Source: Acidobacteriota bacterium
GTDB lineage: Bacteria; Acidobacteriota; Terriglobia; Terriglobales; Acidobacteriaceae
Reading direction: 5' to 3'
Assembly: GCA_003225595.1 (NCBI GenBank)
Contig: QIAR01000147.1
Span: forward strand, 1 to 8,457
DNA length: 8,457 nucleotides
How positions within the stretch are numbered: the first letter of the stretch is position 1; each line of letters starts with the position of its first letter. The notes under the pieces were generated by a model. The model was not told the DNA's origin. It worked only from the letters and a program-made list of their open reading frames with translations, and made no database searches. Both the position numbers and the translations under genes were made by a program. This document shows, piece after piece, positions 1-5,273 of the stretch.

Positions 1-66
1 CCCACACTGGCATTGGCGGGCGAGGGCGCCCGCCCCACACTGGCATTGGCGGCCAGGAGTGCCCGC
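1..66. repeat. Two tandem 33-base GC-rich palindromic repeat units inside the dehydrogenase gene
   Basis: Units at 1-33 and 34-66 match at 28 of 33 positions, and a third unit seems to begin at 67 (CCCACA). Each unit carries an inverted repeat. In the first, GGCGGGCG at 15-22 pairs perfectly with CGCCCGCC at 27-34 around an AGGG loop. The second has one mismatch. The unit is 11 codons long, so the dehydrogenase frame stays open, encoding Gly-Arg-Ala-x-x-x-Ala-Asn-Ala-Ser-Val twice. The array may continue to the left. Confidence 0.8.
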
Positions 67-851
67 CCCACATCTTCTCCGAACATGTTCGCCACCACGT
101 GGCCAAGAATGTCGAGTCCGACCAGATCGATGGTGCGGAAAGTGGCGGACCTCGGCCAGCCGACGGCTTGACCCGTGAGTGCGTCGATATCTTCGATGGT
201 GAGATCCATCTCCTGCATCAGGCGCATCACGTTGAGCACGGAGAAGGTGCCGATGCGGTTGGCGATAAAGTTAGGCGTGTCCTTGGCGAAGACGATGCCC
301 TTACCGAGGCGAACGTCGCAGAAATGGGCGATGGCGTCGAGCGCAGCGCGGTCGGTTTCGGACGTGGGAATGATTTCGAGCAGACGCATGTAGCGCGGCG
401 GATTGAAAAAATGAGTGCCAAACCATGACCGGCGTAAGTCGTCGGAGAAGCCTTCAGCAATCTTGGCGACCGGCAGGCCGCTGGTGTTGGTGGTGATGAT
501 GGTTCCGGGCTGACGGACCGTTTCTACCTTCTTCAATAAGGCCCGCTTGATGTCGAGGTTCTCGACGACAGCTTCGATAATCCAATCGACCTCGGCCACG
601 CGCTTGAGGTCGTCTTCAAAGTTGCCAATCGTGACCAGACGCGCGAGCGAAGACTCGAAGAACGCCGCAGGCTTGGACTTCTTCGCGGCGTCGAGTCCGG
701 CGGCGGCGATCTTGTTGCGCGCGGGGCCGTCAGCATGCGGTGGAACGATGTCCAGCAGATAACTGGGGACGCCGGCGTTCGCGAAGTGGGCGGCGATGCG
801 TGCGCCCATGGTGCCGGCGCCGAGAACGGCGACTCTATTAATGCGCTTCAT
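1..851 (-). CDS. 3-hydroxyacyl-CoA dehydrogenase, FadN/FadB-like (N-terminal 283 residues, runs off left edge)
   Basis: This enzyme oxidises L-3-hydroxyacyl-CoA to 3-ketoacyl-CoA with NAD in fatty-acid beta-oxidation, in the cytoplasm. The reading frame is open from the ATG at 851 to the window edge. It opens with the dinucleotide-binding fold (MKRINRVAVLGAGTMGARIA, Gly-x-Gly-x-x-Gly). It continues with WIIEAVVENL, the NTSGLPV segment, GTHFFNPPRYM with the catalytic His, KDTPNFIANRIG, and SATFRTIDLVGLD. This order matches Bacillus FadN-type fused dehydrogenases of about 790 residues, so most of the protein, probably including an enoyl-CoA hydratase domain, lies outside. A GGAG lies about 10 bases before the ATG. 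Oddly, after residue ~262 the family's usual acidic linker is replaced by two in-frame 33-base repeats (see the repeat entry). Whether the frame continues into real coding sequence to the left cannot be seen. Confidence 0.9.
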   Translation of the reverse strand, partial: MKRINRVAVLGAGTMGARIAAHFANAGVPSYLLDIVPPHADGPARNKIAAAGLDAAKKSKPAAFFESSLARLVTIGNFEDDLKRVAEVDWIIEAVVENLDIKRALLKKVETVRQPGTIITTNTSGLPVAKIAEGFSDDLRRSWFGTHFFNPPRYMRLLEIIPTSETDRAALDAIAHFCDVRLGKGIVFAKDTPNFIANRIGTFSVLNVMRLMQEMDLTIEDIDALTGQAVGWPRSATFRTIDLVGLDILGHVVANMFGEDVGRALLAANASVGRAPSPANASV

Positions 852-984
852 CAATGGATGGCTCCGGGGAAGATTATCGAGTCTAGATTGTAGATGGGCG
901 CGCCTCGGCGGTGAAGCGGCTGATTCGGCAAGTATATTAGTGCCGGAATTACAAGCGGCATAAAAATGCGGTTAGGATGATCCA
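852..984. other. Divergent intergenic region between dehydrogenase and small membrane-protein gene
   Basis: These 133 bases separate two divergent genes and should hold both promoters. A TATATT at 933-938 could be a -10 box for the rightward gene, but no convincing -35 box sits 17 bases upstream, so no promoter is called. Confidence 0.4.
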
Positions 985-1152
985 ATGAAACTCCTGGAAA
1001 TGCTGAGTAAACCTGCCGCGTGGGCAAGTGGATGGTCAAGTGCAGTTCTTTGCTTCAGTGCAGCTGCTGGATATTGGTTAGCCGGGGAACGTGGGAGAGC
1101 GATCTGCTGGGCTGTGCTTGGTGCGGTCGAGATCGCAGCTATTGTCCTCTAA
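985..1152 (+). CDS. Small hydrophobic (membrane) protein, 55 residues
   Basis: Not recognised as a known family. The frame from ATG 985 to TAA 1150-1152 encodes 55 residues beginning MKLLEMLSKPAAW. Two hydrophobic stretches follow, roughly residues 13-34 (WASGWSSAVLCFSAAAGYWL) and 39-55 (AICWAVLGAVEIAAIVL). They are separated by a short charged turn, Gly-Glu-Arg-Gly-Arg. This fits a two-helix membrane hairpin with both ends on the same side. An AGGA at 974-977 lies seven bases before the ATG, a good ribosome-binding spacing. The gene diverges from the dehydrogenase and is followed by tRNA-Pro on the other strand. No function is proposed. It could be a chance open frame, but a Shine-Dalgarno site and coherent hydrophobicity together argue for a real gene. 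Confidence 0.6.
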   Translation: MKLLEMLSKPAAWASGWSSAVLCFSAAAGYWLAGERGRAICWAVLGAVEIAAIVL

Positions 1153-1294
1153 AAAAACAGCCACGAAAATTCAAAACAGCCCACTACCCACGCCCCAGCG
1201 GCAACGAAAAAGGTATGGCAAACCATCGCACTGTGAGTAGGGTTCAGTATCTGCGGAGGCGAGTGACACAGAGTCTTAATATTCAGAGAGATAT
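1153..1294. other. Intergenic region downstream of small membrane gene and tRNA-Pro
   Basis: The 142 bases between two convergent genes contain no credible open frame. The octamer AAACAGCC occurs twice near the start. I see no strong terminator hairpin for either gene. Confidence 0.5.
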
Positions 1295-1371
1295 TGGTCG
1301 GGGCGATAGGATTTGAACCTACGACCCCCTGCGCCCAAGGCAGGTGCGCTACCAGGCTGCGCTACGCCCCG
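1295..1371 (-). tRNA. tRNA-Pro (anticodon TGG)
   Basis: On the minus strand the acceptor stem CGGGGCG pairs with CGCCCCG. The D arm is GCGC/GCGC. The anticodon stem CCTGC/GCAGG encloses the loop CTTGGGC, giving anticodon TGG. The T arm GTAGG/CCTAT encloses TTCAAAT. Discriminator A is followed by an encoded CCA (1295-1297). All cloverleaf pairings are intact. A TATAAT lies 22 bases upstream of the 5' end. Confidence 0.97.
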
Positions 1372-1393
1372 ACTCTAGTGAGGGTCTCATCCG

Positions 1394-1399
1394 ATTATA
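1394..1399 (-). promoter_or_regulatory. Candidate -10 box for tRNA-Pro
   Basis: A perfect TATAAT on the minus strand lies 22 bases before the mature tRNA-Pro 5' end, a normal distance for a short tRNA leader. The -35 region at the expected 17-base spacing is poor (GCGCAC), so only the -10 box is claimed. Confidence 0.5.
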
Positions 1400-1411
1400 G
1401 CTGAGCAGTTT

Positions 1412-1440
1412 CCTCGGTGCGCACTGCGGGCACCCCGAGG
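1412..1440. other. GC-rich inverted repeat between divergent tRNA-Pro and 2H gene
   Basis: CCTCGG at 1412-1417 pairs with CCGAGG at 1435-1440, and the inner TGC/GCA extends the stem across a small bulge. It sits between two divergent promoters' -10 boxes and has no adjacent T tract. An operator or a structural palindrome is more likely than a terminator. Confidence 0.3.
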
Positions 1441-1458
1441 AGGCCTAGCATGCCAGAG

Positions 1459-1464
1459 TATAAT
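1459..1464 (+). promoter_or_regulatory. Candidate -10 box for the 2H phosphoesterase gene
   Basis: TATAAT ends 14 bases before the ATG at 1479. If used, transcription would begin around 1471, leaving a leader of only about eight bases with no Shine-Dalgarno sequence, so the mRNA would be nearly leaderless. No good -35 box is visible. Confidence 0.4.
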
Positions 1465-1478
1465 TCAACCATACGACC

Positions 1479-2033
1479 ATGCAGAACCCGCGCTACGCCC
1501 TGGTGGCTTACGTGAGGAATCCGGTCGGGGAATTTGTCGAGAATCTCCGTCGGGAACTGCATCCCCAACTTCCCCATTTGGCGGCCCATCTCACCATCCT
1601 TCCCCCGCGCCTGCTGCAGGGAAGTGAGAGTTCGGCTCTGGAAGTTCTCGAAACCAACTGCAGCAAAGTGGACCCTTTCGAGGTCAGTCTGGGTGATGTG
1701 GAAACGTTCATCCCGGTTACCCCCACGATTTTTATTCGAGTAGCGCGCGCGGCTTACCGCATGAGAGAACTTCACGATCGCCTAAACACCAAGCCGCTTT
1801 ACGCCCCCGAGGAATGGCTCTACATGCCTCATCTCACTATCGTAAAACTGGGTGCGGAACAGCAGGTCCAACAGGCGTACGAAATTGCCTTCGAACGCTG
1901 GGCTGGTTACACAGGAAGCAGGCAAATCCGGGTGGAGGAACTCACGTTCGTCCGTGAAGAACAGGAGAACTGCTGGGTAGACCTGGCGCCTATTCCCTTA
2001 GGGCGCAGCCTGGTTTCACCTCACAGCCGCTAA
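1479..2033 (+). CDS. 2H phosphoesterase / 2'-5' RNA ligase-like protein
   Basis: The 184-residue protein belongs to the 2H superfamily, whose members cleave or join 2'-5' or 2',3'-cyclic phosphate bonds in RNA or nucleotides, in the cytoplasm. The defining pair of His-x-Thr motifs is present: His37-Leu-Thr39 in AAHLTILPP and His118-Leu-Thr120 in YMPHLTIVKLG. Their 81-residue separation and the total length are typical. The first strand YALVAYVRNP also fits. It is closer to the generic 2'-5' RNA ligase family (YjcG-like) than to classical ThpR, so no symbol is given and the substrate is unknown. The ATG at 1479 is chosen because it immediately precedes the first core strand. No Shine-Dalgarno sequence precedes it. 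The gene stands alone, divergent from tRNA-Pro. Confidence 0.85.
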   Translation: MQNPRYALVAYVRNPVGEFVENLRRELHPQLPHLAAHLTILPPRLLQGSESSALEVLETNCSKVDPFEVSLGDVETFIPVTPTIFIRVARAAYRMRELHDRLNTKPLYAPEEWLYMPHLTIVKLGAEQQVQQAYEIAFERWAGYTGSRQIRVEELTFVREEQENCWVDLAPIPLGRSLVSPHSR

Positions 2034-2240
2034 CTCCCTCCGCTGCTTCTCTTCTGCGGCACCTCTTATCCACCTGCTAGCCGGAAAAAATCTTTCGACA
2101 TAGTCCGGAAGTACATGTGCCTACCGTGTGTTGCTAATGACCCTTGTGAGCGTTACATATGGAATGGAAGGCTGCCCGCGCCAGCGTCAAAGTGCGCTTC
2201 CAGAGCGGGTTGGCGGGATGCTGGCGGGCTGGAGAGCCGT
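2034..2240. other. Intergenic region upstream of the UDP-sugar dehydrogenase homologue
   Basis: These 207 bases are open in the frame of the following gene from 2115. The encoded 42 residues are rich in Cys, Arg and Trp and look like no dehydrogenase N-terminus, so I treat them as untranslated. A TCGACA at 2095-2100 is a weak -35 candidate without a good -10 box. Confidence 0.5.
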
Positions 2241-3509
2241 ATGCAGATCGGGGTTTACGGATCAGGATATCTGGGCACGGTGATCTCAGCCTGCCTCGCG
2301 GATTTTGGAACTCCCGTCTCCTGCTGCCATGCCGATAGCTCGCGCATGGTCGAAATGGCGCAAGGCAACGTTCCGTTTTTTGAGAAAAATCTGCAAGAAG
2401 TGATTCGGCGCAATGTGCGCGCCGGTCGTTTGGTGTACTCGACCGACATCGAATCATTTGCCCGCAAGATGCGTCTGATGTTTCTGGCGGAGGATTCCCC
2501 CAACCACCTGCAAGATCTGGTGTTGCGGATAGCGCGCTTGGCGCCTAAACCGCCGGTCCTGTCCGTCGTCACTCCGGTTGCGGTGGGTACTGCCTCGGCT
2601 CTCGAAAAGAGTTTGCAAAAAGAAAGTCTGCAAGCCACCATTGTTTCCCAGCCGATGTTCTTTACCGATGGCTGTGCGATTGAGGACTTCAATTGGCCTG
2701 ATCGCATTATTCTCGGCACTTCGTCCCATGACGCGGTTCTGGCACTGAAACAGATTTTTCATCCGCTGGTGATGCGTGGAGTGCCCGTGATCGTTACGAA
2801 CCACGAGACGGCGGAACTGGTGCGCGAGGCCGCCACTGCTTTCGTGGCCACTAAAATTTCCTTCATCAACGAACTGGCAGGTTTATGCGAGCGAGTGAAC
2901 GCCGACGCGGTGAGTCTCGCTCTCGCTCTTGGCCTCGACAAGAAAATTGCACCTCGTTGTTTGCAGCCGGGCGCAGGCATGGGCGGAATTTTTGCCGAGT
3001 CAGACATGGACTCGCTGGTTGGGTTAGCACAGGAGAAGAAAGTCTCTTTGAAGGTGCTGAGCGCTGCGCGCGAAGTGAATCACCTGCTCGCCGACCGGTT
3101 GGTAGACAAGATTGCTGCCGTAGTCAACTCCGTTCAGAACAAAAATCTAGGTATCCTGGGCTTGGCCTTCAAGCCGAATACGAATTCAGTGGCGGGATCT
3201 TCTTCCATCCGGCTGGTGCAGAGCCTGGTCGCCAAAGGCGCCAGGGTTCGTGCTTACGATCCGGTAGCTATCCCTGATGCGCGGATGCACCTGAACGGCA
3301 TGGTGCACTACTGCGAGTCGCCGTACGCCGCAGCCGAAGGAGTCGATGCGCTCGTGGTCGGCACCGCTTGGCCGGAATTTCGCGCGCTCGACTTCGATAA
3401 AATCAAACACCTGTTAAAGCGGCCGGTCATCGTGGATACCAAGAATCTGCTCGATTCCGCGCGCCTGCGCGCCATGGGATTCGAATACGTAGGTGTCGGC
3501 CGGAGCTAA
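2241..3509 (+). CDS. UDP-glucose/GDP-mannose dehydrogenase family protein with degenerate active site
   Basis: Family members oxidise UDP-glucose (or similar) to the uronic acid with two NAD for polysaccharide synthesis. This 422-residue protein has the right length and architecture. An N-terminal Rossmann motif GSGYLG spans 7-12. The central helix TKISFINELA is at 204-213. The C-terminal domain carries GLAFKPNT at 307-314 and GTAWPEF at 374-380. The start is ATG 2241, seven residues before the glycine motif, with GGAG six bases upstream. Catalytic positions are mostly changed. The nucleophilic Cys of GFGGSCFPKD is Phe251 (GMGGIFAESD), and the active-site Lys and Asn are Arg195 and Thr199. 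The two Glu of PEFLRE are Met139 and Asp143, and DDMREA reads NSVAGS at 315-320. Only Asp255 remains. It probably binds NAD but cannot oxidise a sugar by the usual mechanism. It is monocistronic here. Confidence 0.85.
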   Translation: MQIGVYGSGYLGTVISACLADFGTPVSCCHADSSRMVEMAQGNVPFFEKNLQEVIRRNVRAGRLVYSTDIESFARKMRLMFLAEDSPNHLQDLVLRIARLAPKPPVLSVVTPVAVGTASALEKSLQKESLQATIVSQPMFFTDGCAIEDFNWPDRIILGTSSHDAVLALKQIFHPLVMRGVPVIVTNHETAELVREAATAFVATKISFINELAGLCERVNADAVSLALALGLDKKIAPRCLQPGAGMGGIFAESDMDSLVGLAQEKKVSLKVLSAAREVNHLLADRLVDKIAAVVNSVQNKNLGILGLAFKPNTNSVAGSSSIRLVQSLVAKGARVRAYDPVAIPDARMHLNGMVHYCESPYAAAEGVDALVVGTAWPEFRALDFDKIKHLLKRPVIVDTKNLLDSARLRAMGFEYVGVGRS

Positions 3510-3530
3510 GCTTCAGCCGAGCTAAGCTTC
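3503..3530. repeat. Short tandem duplication at the end of the dehydrogenase homologue
   Basis: GAGCTAAGCTTC occurs at 3503-3514 and again at 3519-3530, a 16-base period. The first copy contains the gene's stop codon (TAA 3507-3509). This looks like a small replication-slippage duplication. Confidence 0.6.
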
Positions 3531-3582
3531 GTCACTCTCTTCCTCGTTCCCGCAGTTTGTTCTTTTCTTCATCCGCCTGTGT

Positions 3583-3612
3583 CTGACAGCTGCCGACGCG
3601 AGTTGTTATAAT
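3583..3612 (+). promoter_or_regulatory. Promoter of tRNA-His
   Basis: CTGACA at 3583-3588 and a perfect TATAAT at 3607-3612 are separated by 18 bases. Transcription would start near 3619, about five bases before the tRNA. The strong consensus and position agree with a constitutive tRNA promoter. Confidence 0.8.
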
Positions 3613-3624
3613 CACAAAAATACG

Positions 3625-3700
3625 GTGGGAGTAGCTCAACTGGCAGAGCACCGGACTGTGGCTCCGGACGTTGTGGGTTCGATTCCCATCTCCCACCCCA
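3625..3700 (+). tRNA. tRNA-His (anticodon GTG), island attachment site
   Basis: Acceptor stem GTGGGAG (3625-3631) pairs with CTCCCAC (3690-3696). The anticodon stem CCGGA/TCCGG encloses loop CTGTGGC, giving GTG. Position 73 is C and the upstream base 3624 is G, the G-1:C73 pair specific to tRNA-His. CCA is encoded at 3698-3700. The gene remains intact although an integrase gene ends 29 bases downstream, as expected when an element integrates into a tRNA 3' end and restores it. Confidence 0.97.
3671..3700 (+). other. Presumed attL core at the tRNA-His 3' end
   Basis: Tyrosine recombinases encoded next to a tRNA commonly cross over within the T arm and acceptor 3' half, so the duplicated att core should lie within these bases. 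I found no second copy elsewhere in the window, so the right end lies beyond 8457. The exact crossover point is inferred, not visible. Confidence 0.55.
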
Positions 3701-3728
3701 TCGCTTCAGTCGGTTGCAGCGAGCGAAA

Positions 3729-4850
3729 TCACTGCGAAATCAGGGTGGCTTTTGGTAAAGCCATCCGGACCACCTTTTCGTGTGCAGTACGCATGTCCGT
3801 TGTGAACGCATCGCCGTACAAGTTCAATGTTGTGCGAATATCAGAGTGACGCATCAACTTTTGTTGCACACCCACCGGAGTGCCCACGGAATCCAGCCAC
3901 GAGCGATGCGTGTGCCTGAATGTGTGAGAACTGACATGCCCGATGCCTGCCTTTGCCGCCGCATCGGAAAGCGTTTCCCATACGAATGTGTAACTGAGCG
4001 GCTGGCGTCCGAGCTTCGCCGGCGAAGCGAAGATCCAATCCTCTGAGTCTGAGAATTGAGTTGTCTGCCGCCATTGTTTCAGAACGTCCAACAGTTCATC
4101 TGCGCAGACCATCGTGCGGGCAGAGTGCGAAGATTTCACTTCATCCACAATCTGCTTCACTATGGCGCGTTCGATGCAGAGAGTCTTGCCGAGCCAATCC
4201 ACATCACACCATTTCAGGCCCAGCAGCTCAGAGATGCGAAGCCCGAAACTGACAGCGACTAGCAGCATCGTTCTCCAGCAGAGATCGCCGCCGAGCACTG
4301 CCAATAAAGCTTGGAATTGTTCGGCCGTCAGACTGCGCGGCTTGCGTACACGTTTCGACGCGCCATTGATACTGACGAGTTCCATTGGATTGCGCTGCGT
4401 CGGCATGTCACCGCGCCACATGGCGAAGTCCCACAGAACATGCAGCAAGCCCCGGATGTGAACTCTGCTCTTTGGTGAAAGTTCTAATGAGCGGAGCCAA
4501 AGTTCTACCGGACGGGCTTGCACATCTGTGATTAAGCAATTACCCCAACGTGGCATGATGTGATTGTCGATCCACGCTTCATAGCCGCGCTTCGTGCTGG
4601 CCCGTGCTGGCATTTTCTCTGCTCGGTACTGCTCAACCAATTGTCCTACGTTAACGATGGCTCGCTCACGCTGAAGCCGCAAGCCCCTTCTAACGGCCTC
4701 AGCTTTTCGCAGCGCGTCGGTCTTGGTTGGAAGCTCGATGAGCGTCCCGAGTTTCTGAGATCGCCTTTGATTGCCCTCGCACCAGAGGAAATTCCAAGTG
4801 GCGCGAAGCCGGTTGAATACGACACTACCCTTCGGTTTGCGTGCTCTCAA
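3729..4850 (-). CDS. int: Tyrosine recombinase / site-specific integrase
   Basis: This 373-residue enzyme catalyses integration and excision of the island by strand exchange through a phosphotyrosine. An N-terminal arm- and core-binding part contains the SAM-like region around residues 69-150 (VGQLVEQYRAEK...). The catalytic domain carries Arg205 in FGLRISELLGL, a Lys near 239, His309-x-x-Arg312 in SSHTFRHTH, His335 in MRHSDIRTT and Tyr345 in LNLYGDAF, so the full active-site set is present. The frame is open further upstream to 5063, but that stretch is the shadow of the excisionase gene. I start at TTG 4850 because GGAGG lies five bases before it and the excisionase stop TGA overlaps it as TTGA, giving translational coupling. 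The gene ends 29 bases from tRNA-His. Confidence 0.92.
   Translation of the reverse strand: MRARKPKGSVVFNRLRATWNFLWCEGNQRRSQKLGTLIELPTKTDALRKAEAVRRGLRLQRERAIVNVGQLVEQYRAEKMPARASTKRGYEAWIDNHIMPRWGNCLITDVQARPVELWLRSLELSPKSRVHIRGLLHVLWDFAMWRGDMPTQRNPMELVSINGASKRVRKPRSLTAEQFQALLAVLGGDLCWRTMLLVAVSFGLRISELLGLKWCDVDWLGKTLCIERAIVKQIVDEVKSSHSARTMVCADELLDVLKQWRQTTQFSDSEDWIFASPAKLGRQPLSYTFVWETLSDAAAKAGIGHVSSHTFRHTHRSWLDSVGTPVGVQQKLMRHSDIRTTLNLYGDAFTTDMRTAHEKVVRMALPKATLISQ
3743..3778 (+). terminator. Weak terminator-like hairpin downstream of tRNA-His
   Basis: GGGTGGCTTT pairs with AAAGCCATCC around a TGGT loop with one mismatched pair. A TTTT follows eight bases after the stem (3775-3778). It lies inside the 3' end of the integrase gene, so the structure may simply reflect coding sequence. 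Low confidence. Confidence 0.25.
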
Positions 4851-5086
4851 ATTAGCCTCCTTTCGGAGAGCACAGTTGGCGCTGGGGATGGTAGCACGGG
4901 ATTTTGCAAAAGAGCAGCGTCTAAGTCCACTTTCCGGAAGCGCCAGACACGGCGTTGGATTCCCGAAAGCGCAAATGCTTGCACTCGGCCCTGGCGCACC
5001 CAAACCAACAAGGTGCGTGGCTTCACCTTGAGGTAGGCTGCGGCCTCCGACGCAGTCAGCCAATCAGATACTTGAAGCGTGTTCAT
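4847..5086 (-). CDS. Excisionase-like helix-turn-helix protein
   Basis: The 79-residue protein has the pattern of the excisionase/MerR-like family: LTASEAAAYLKVKPRTLLVWVRQGRVQAF, then RRVWRFRKVDLDAAL. This is a winged helix-turn-helix with the recognition segment around residues 15-35 and the wing WRFRKVDLD near 47-55. Such proteins bind att DNA and steer the integrase toward excision, and some also repress their own operon. The frame also offers GTG at 5095, three codons earlier. I prefer ATG 5086, though neither start has a clear Shine-Dalgarno sequence. The gene lies directly before the integrase and overlaps it by four bases (TTGA), so the two are made together. Confidence 0.8.
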   Translation of the reverse strand: MNTLQVSDWLTASEAAAYLKVKPRTLLVWVRQGRVQAFALSGIQRRVWRFRKVDLDAALLQNPVLPSPAPTVLSERRLI

Positions 5087-5123
5087 TTCAAGCACGCTTT
5101 CTTTACGTATGTTGCTCCATCCT

Positions 5124-5141
5124 GTCGCATCATCAGGCGAC
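5124..5141. promoter_or_regulatory. Candidate operator (inverted repeat) upstream of the excisionase gene
   Basis: GTCGC at 5124-5128 and GCGAC at 5137-5141 are inverted around ATCATCAG, about 40 bases before the excisionase start. An excisionase or repressor site is plausible from position only. No clear -35/-10 pair was found nearby. Confidence 0.25.
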
Positions 5142-5189
5142 TATCGTGACCGGCAGGAGCAGCGGCAGGCAACCCCCAATTAAAGTCGT

Positions 5190-5273
5190 GCGAGTGGAAA
5201 TCAGCAGATTGTTTAGTGTTTATGCGGCTTGGCAGCAGTGGGAGTTTTACTCGCGTGATGCGAGTTGCGCGAG
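5190..5273. repeat. Left copy of an 84-base inverted repeat flanking the QueC-like module
   Basis: The minus strand of this segment aligns without gaps to the plus strand of 8254-8337, with 59 of 84 bases identical. Its first 29 bases differ at one position only. It covers the last 19 codons and stop of the QueC-like gene and 23 bases beyond. Mismatches fall evenly over the three codon positions, so shared coding constraint is not evident. Confidence 0.75.

Noticed and set aside
2115..2240. N-terminal extension of the UDP-sugar dehydrogenase homologue from the earlier ATG
   Set aside because: The added 42 residues do not resemble the family, and the ATG at 2241 has a well-placed GGAG directly before the dinucleotide-binding motif.
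3723..3742. GCGAAATCA direct repeat as an att or integrase arm site
   Set aside because: Two 9-base copies at the integrase stop codon are too short and partly coding. No further copies were noticed.
4851..5063. N-terminal 71 residues of the longest integrase frame
   Set aside because: They overlap the excisionase gene out of frame. The TTG at 4850 with GGAGG is a better start.
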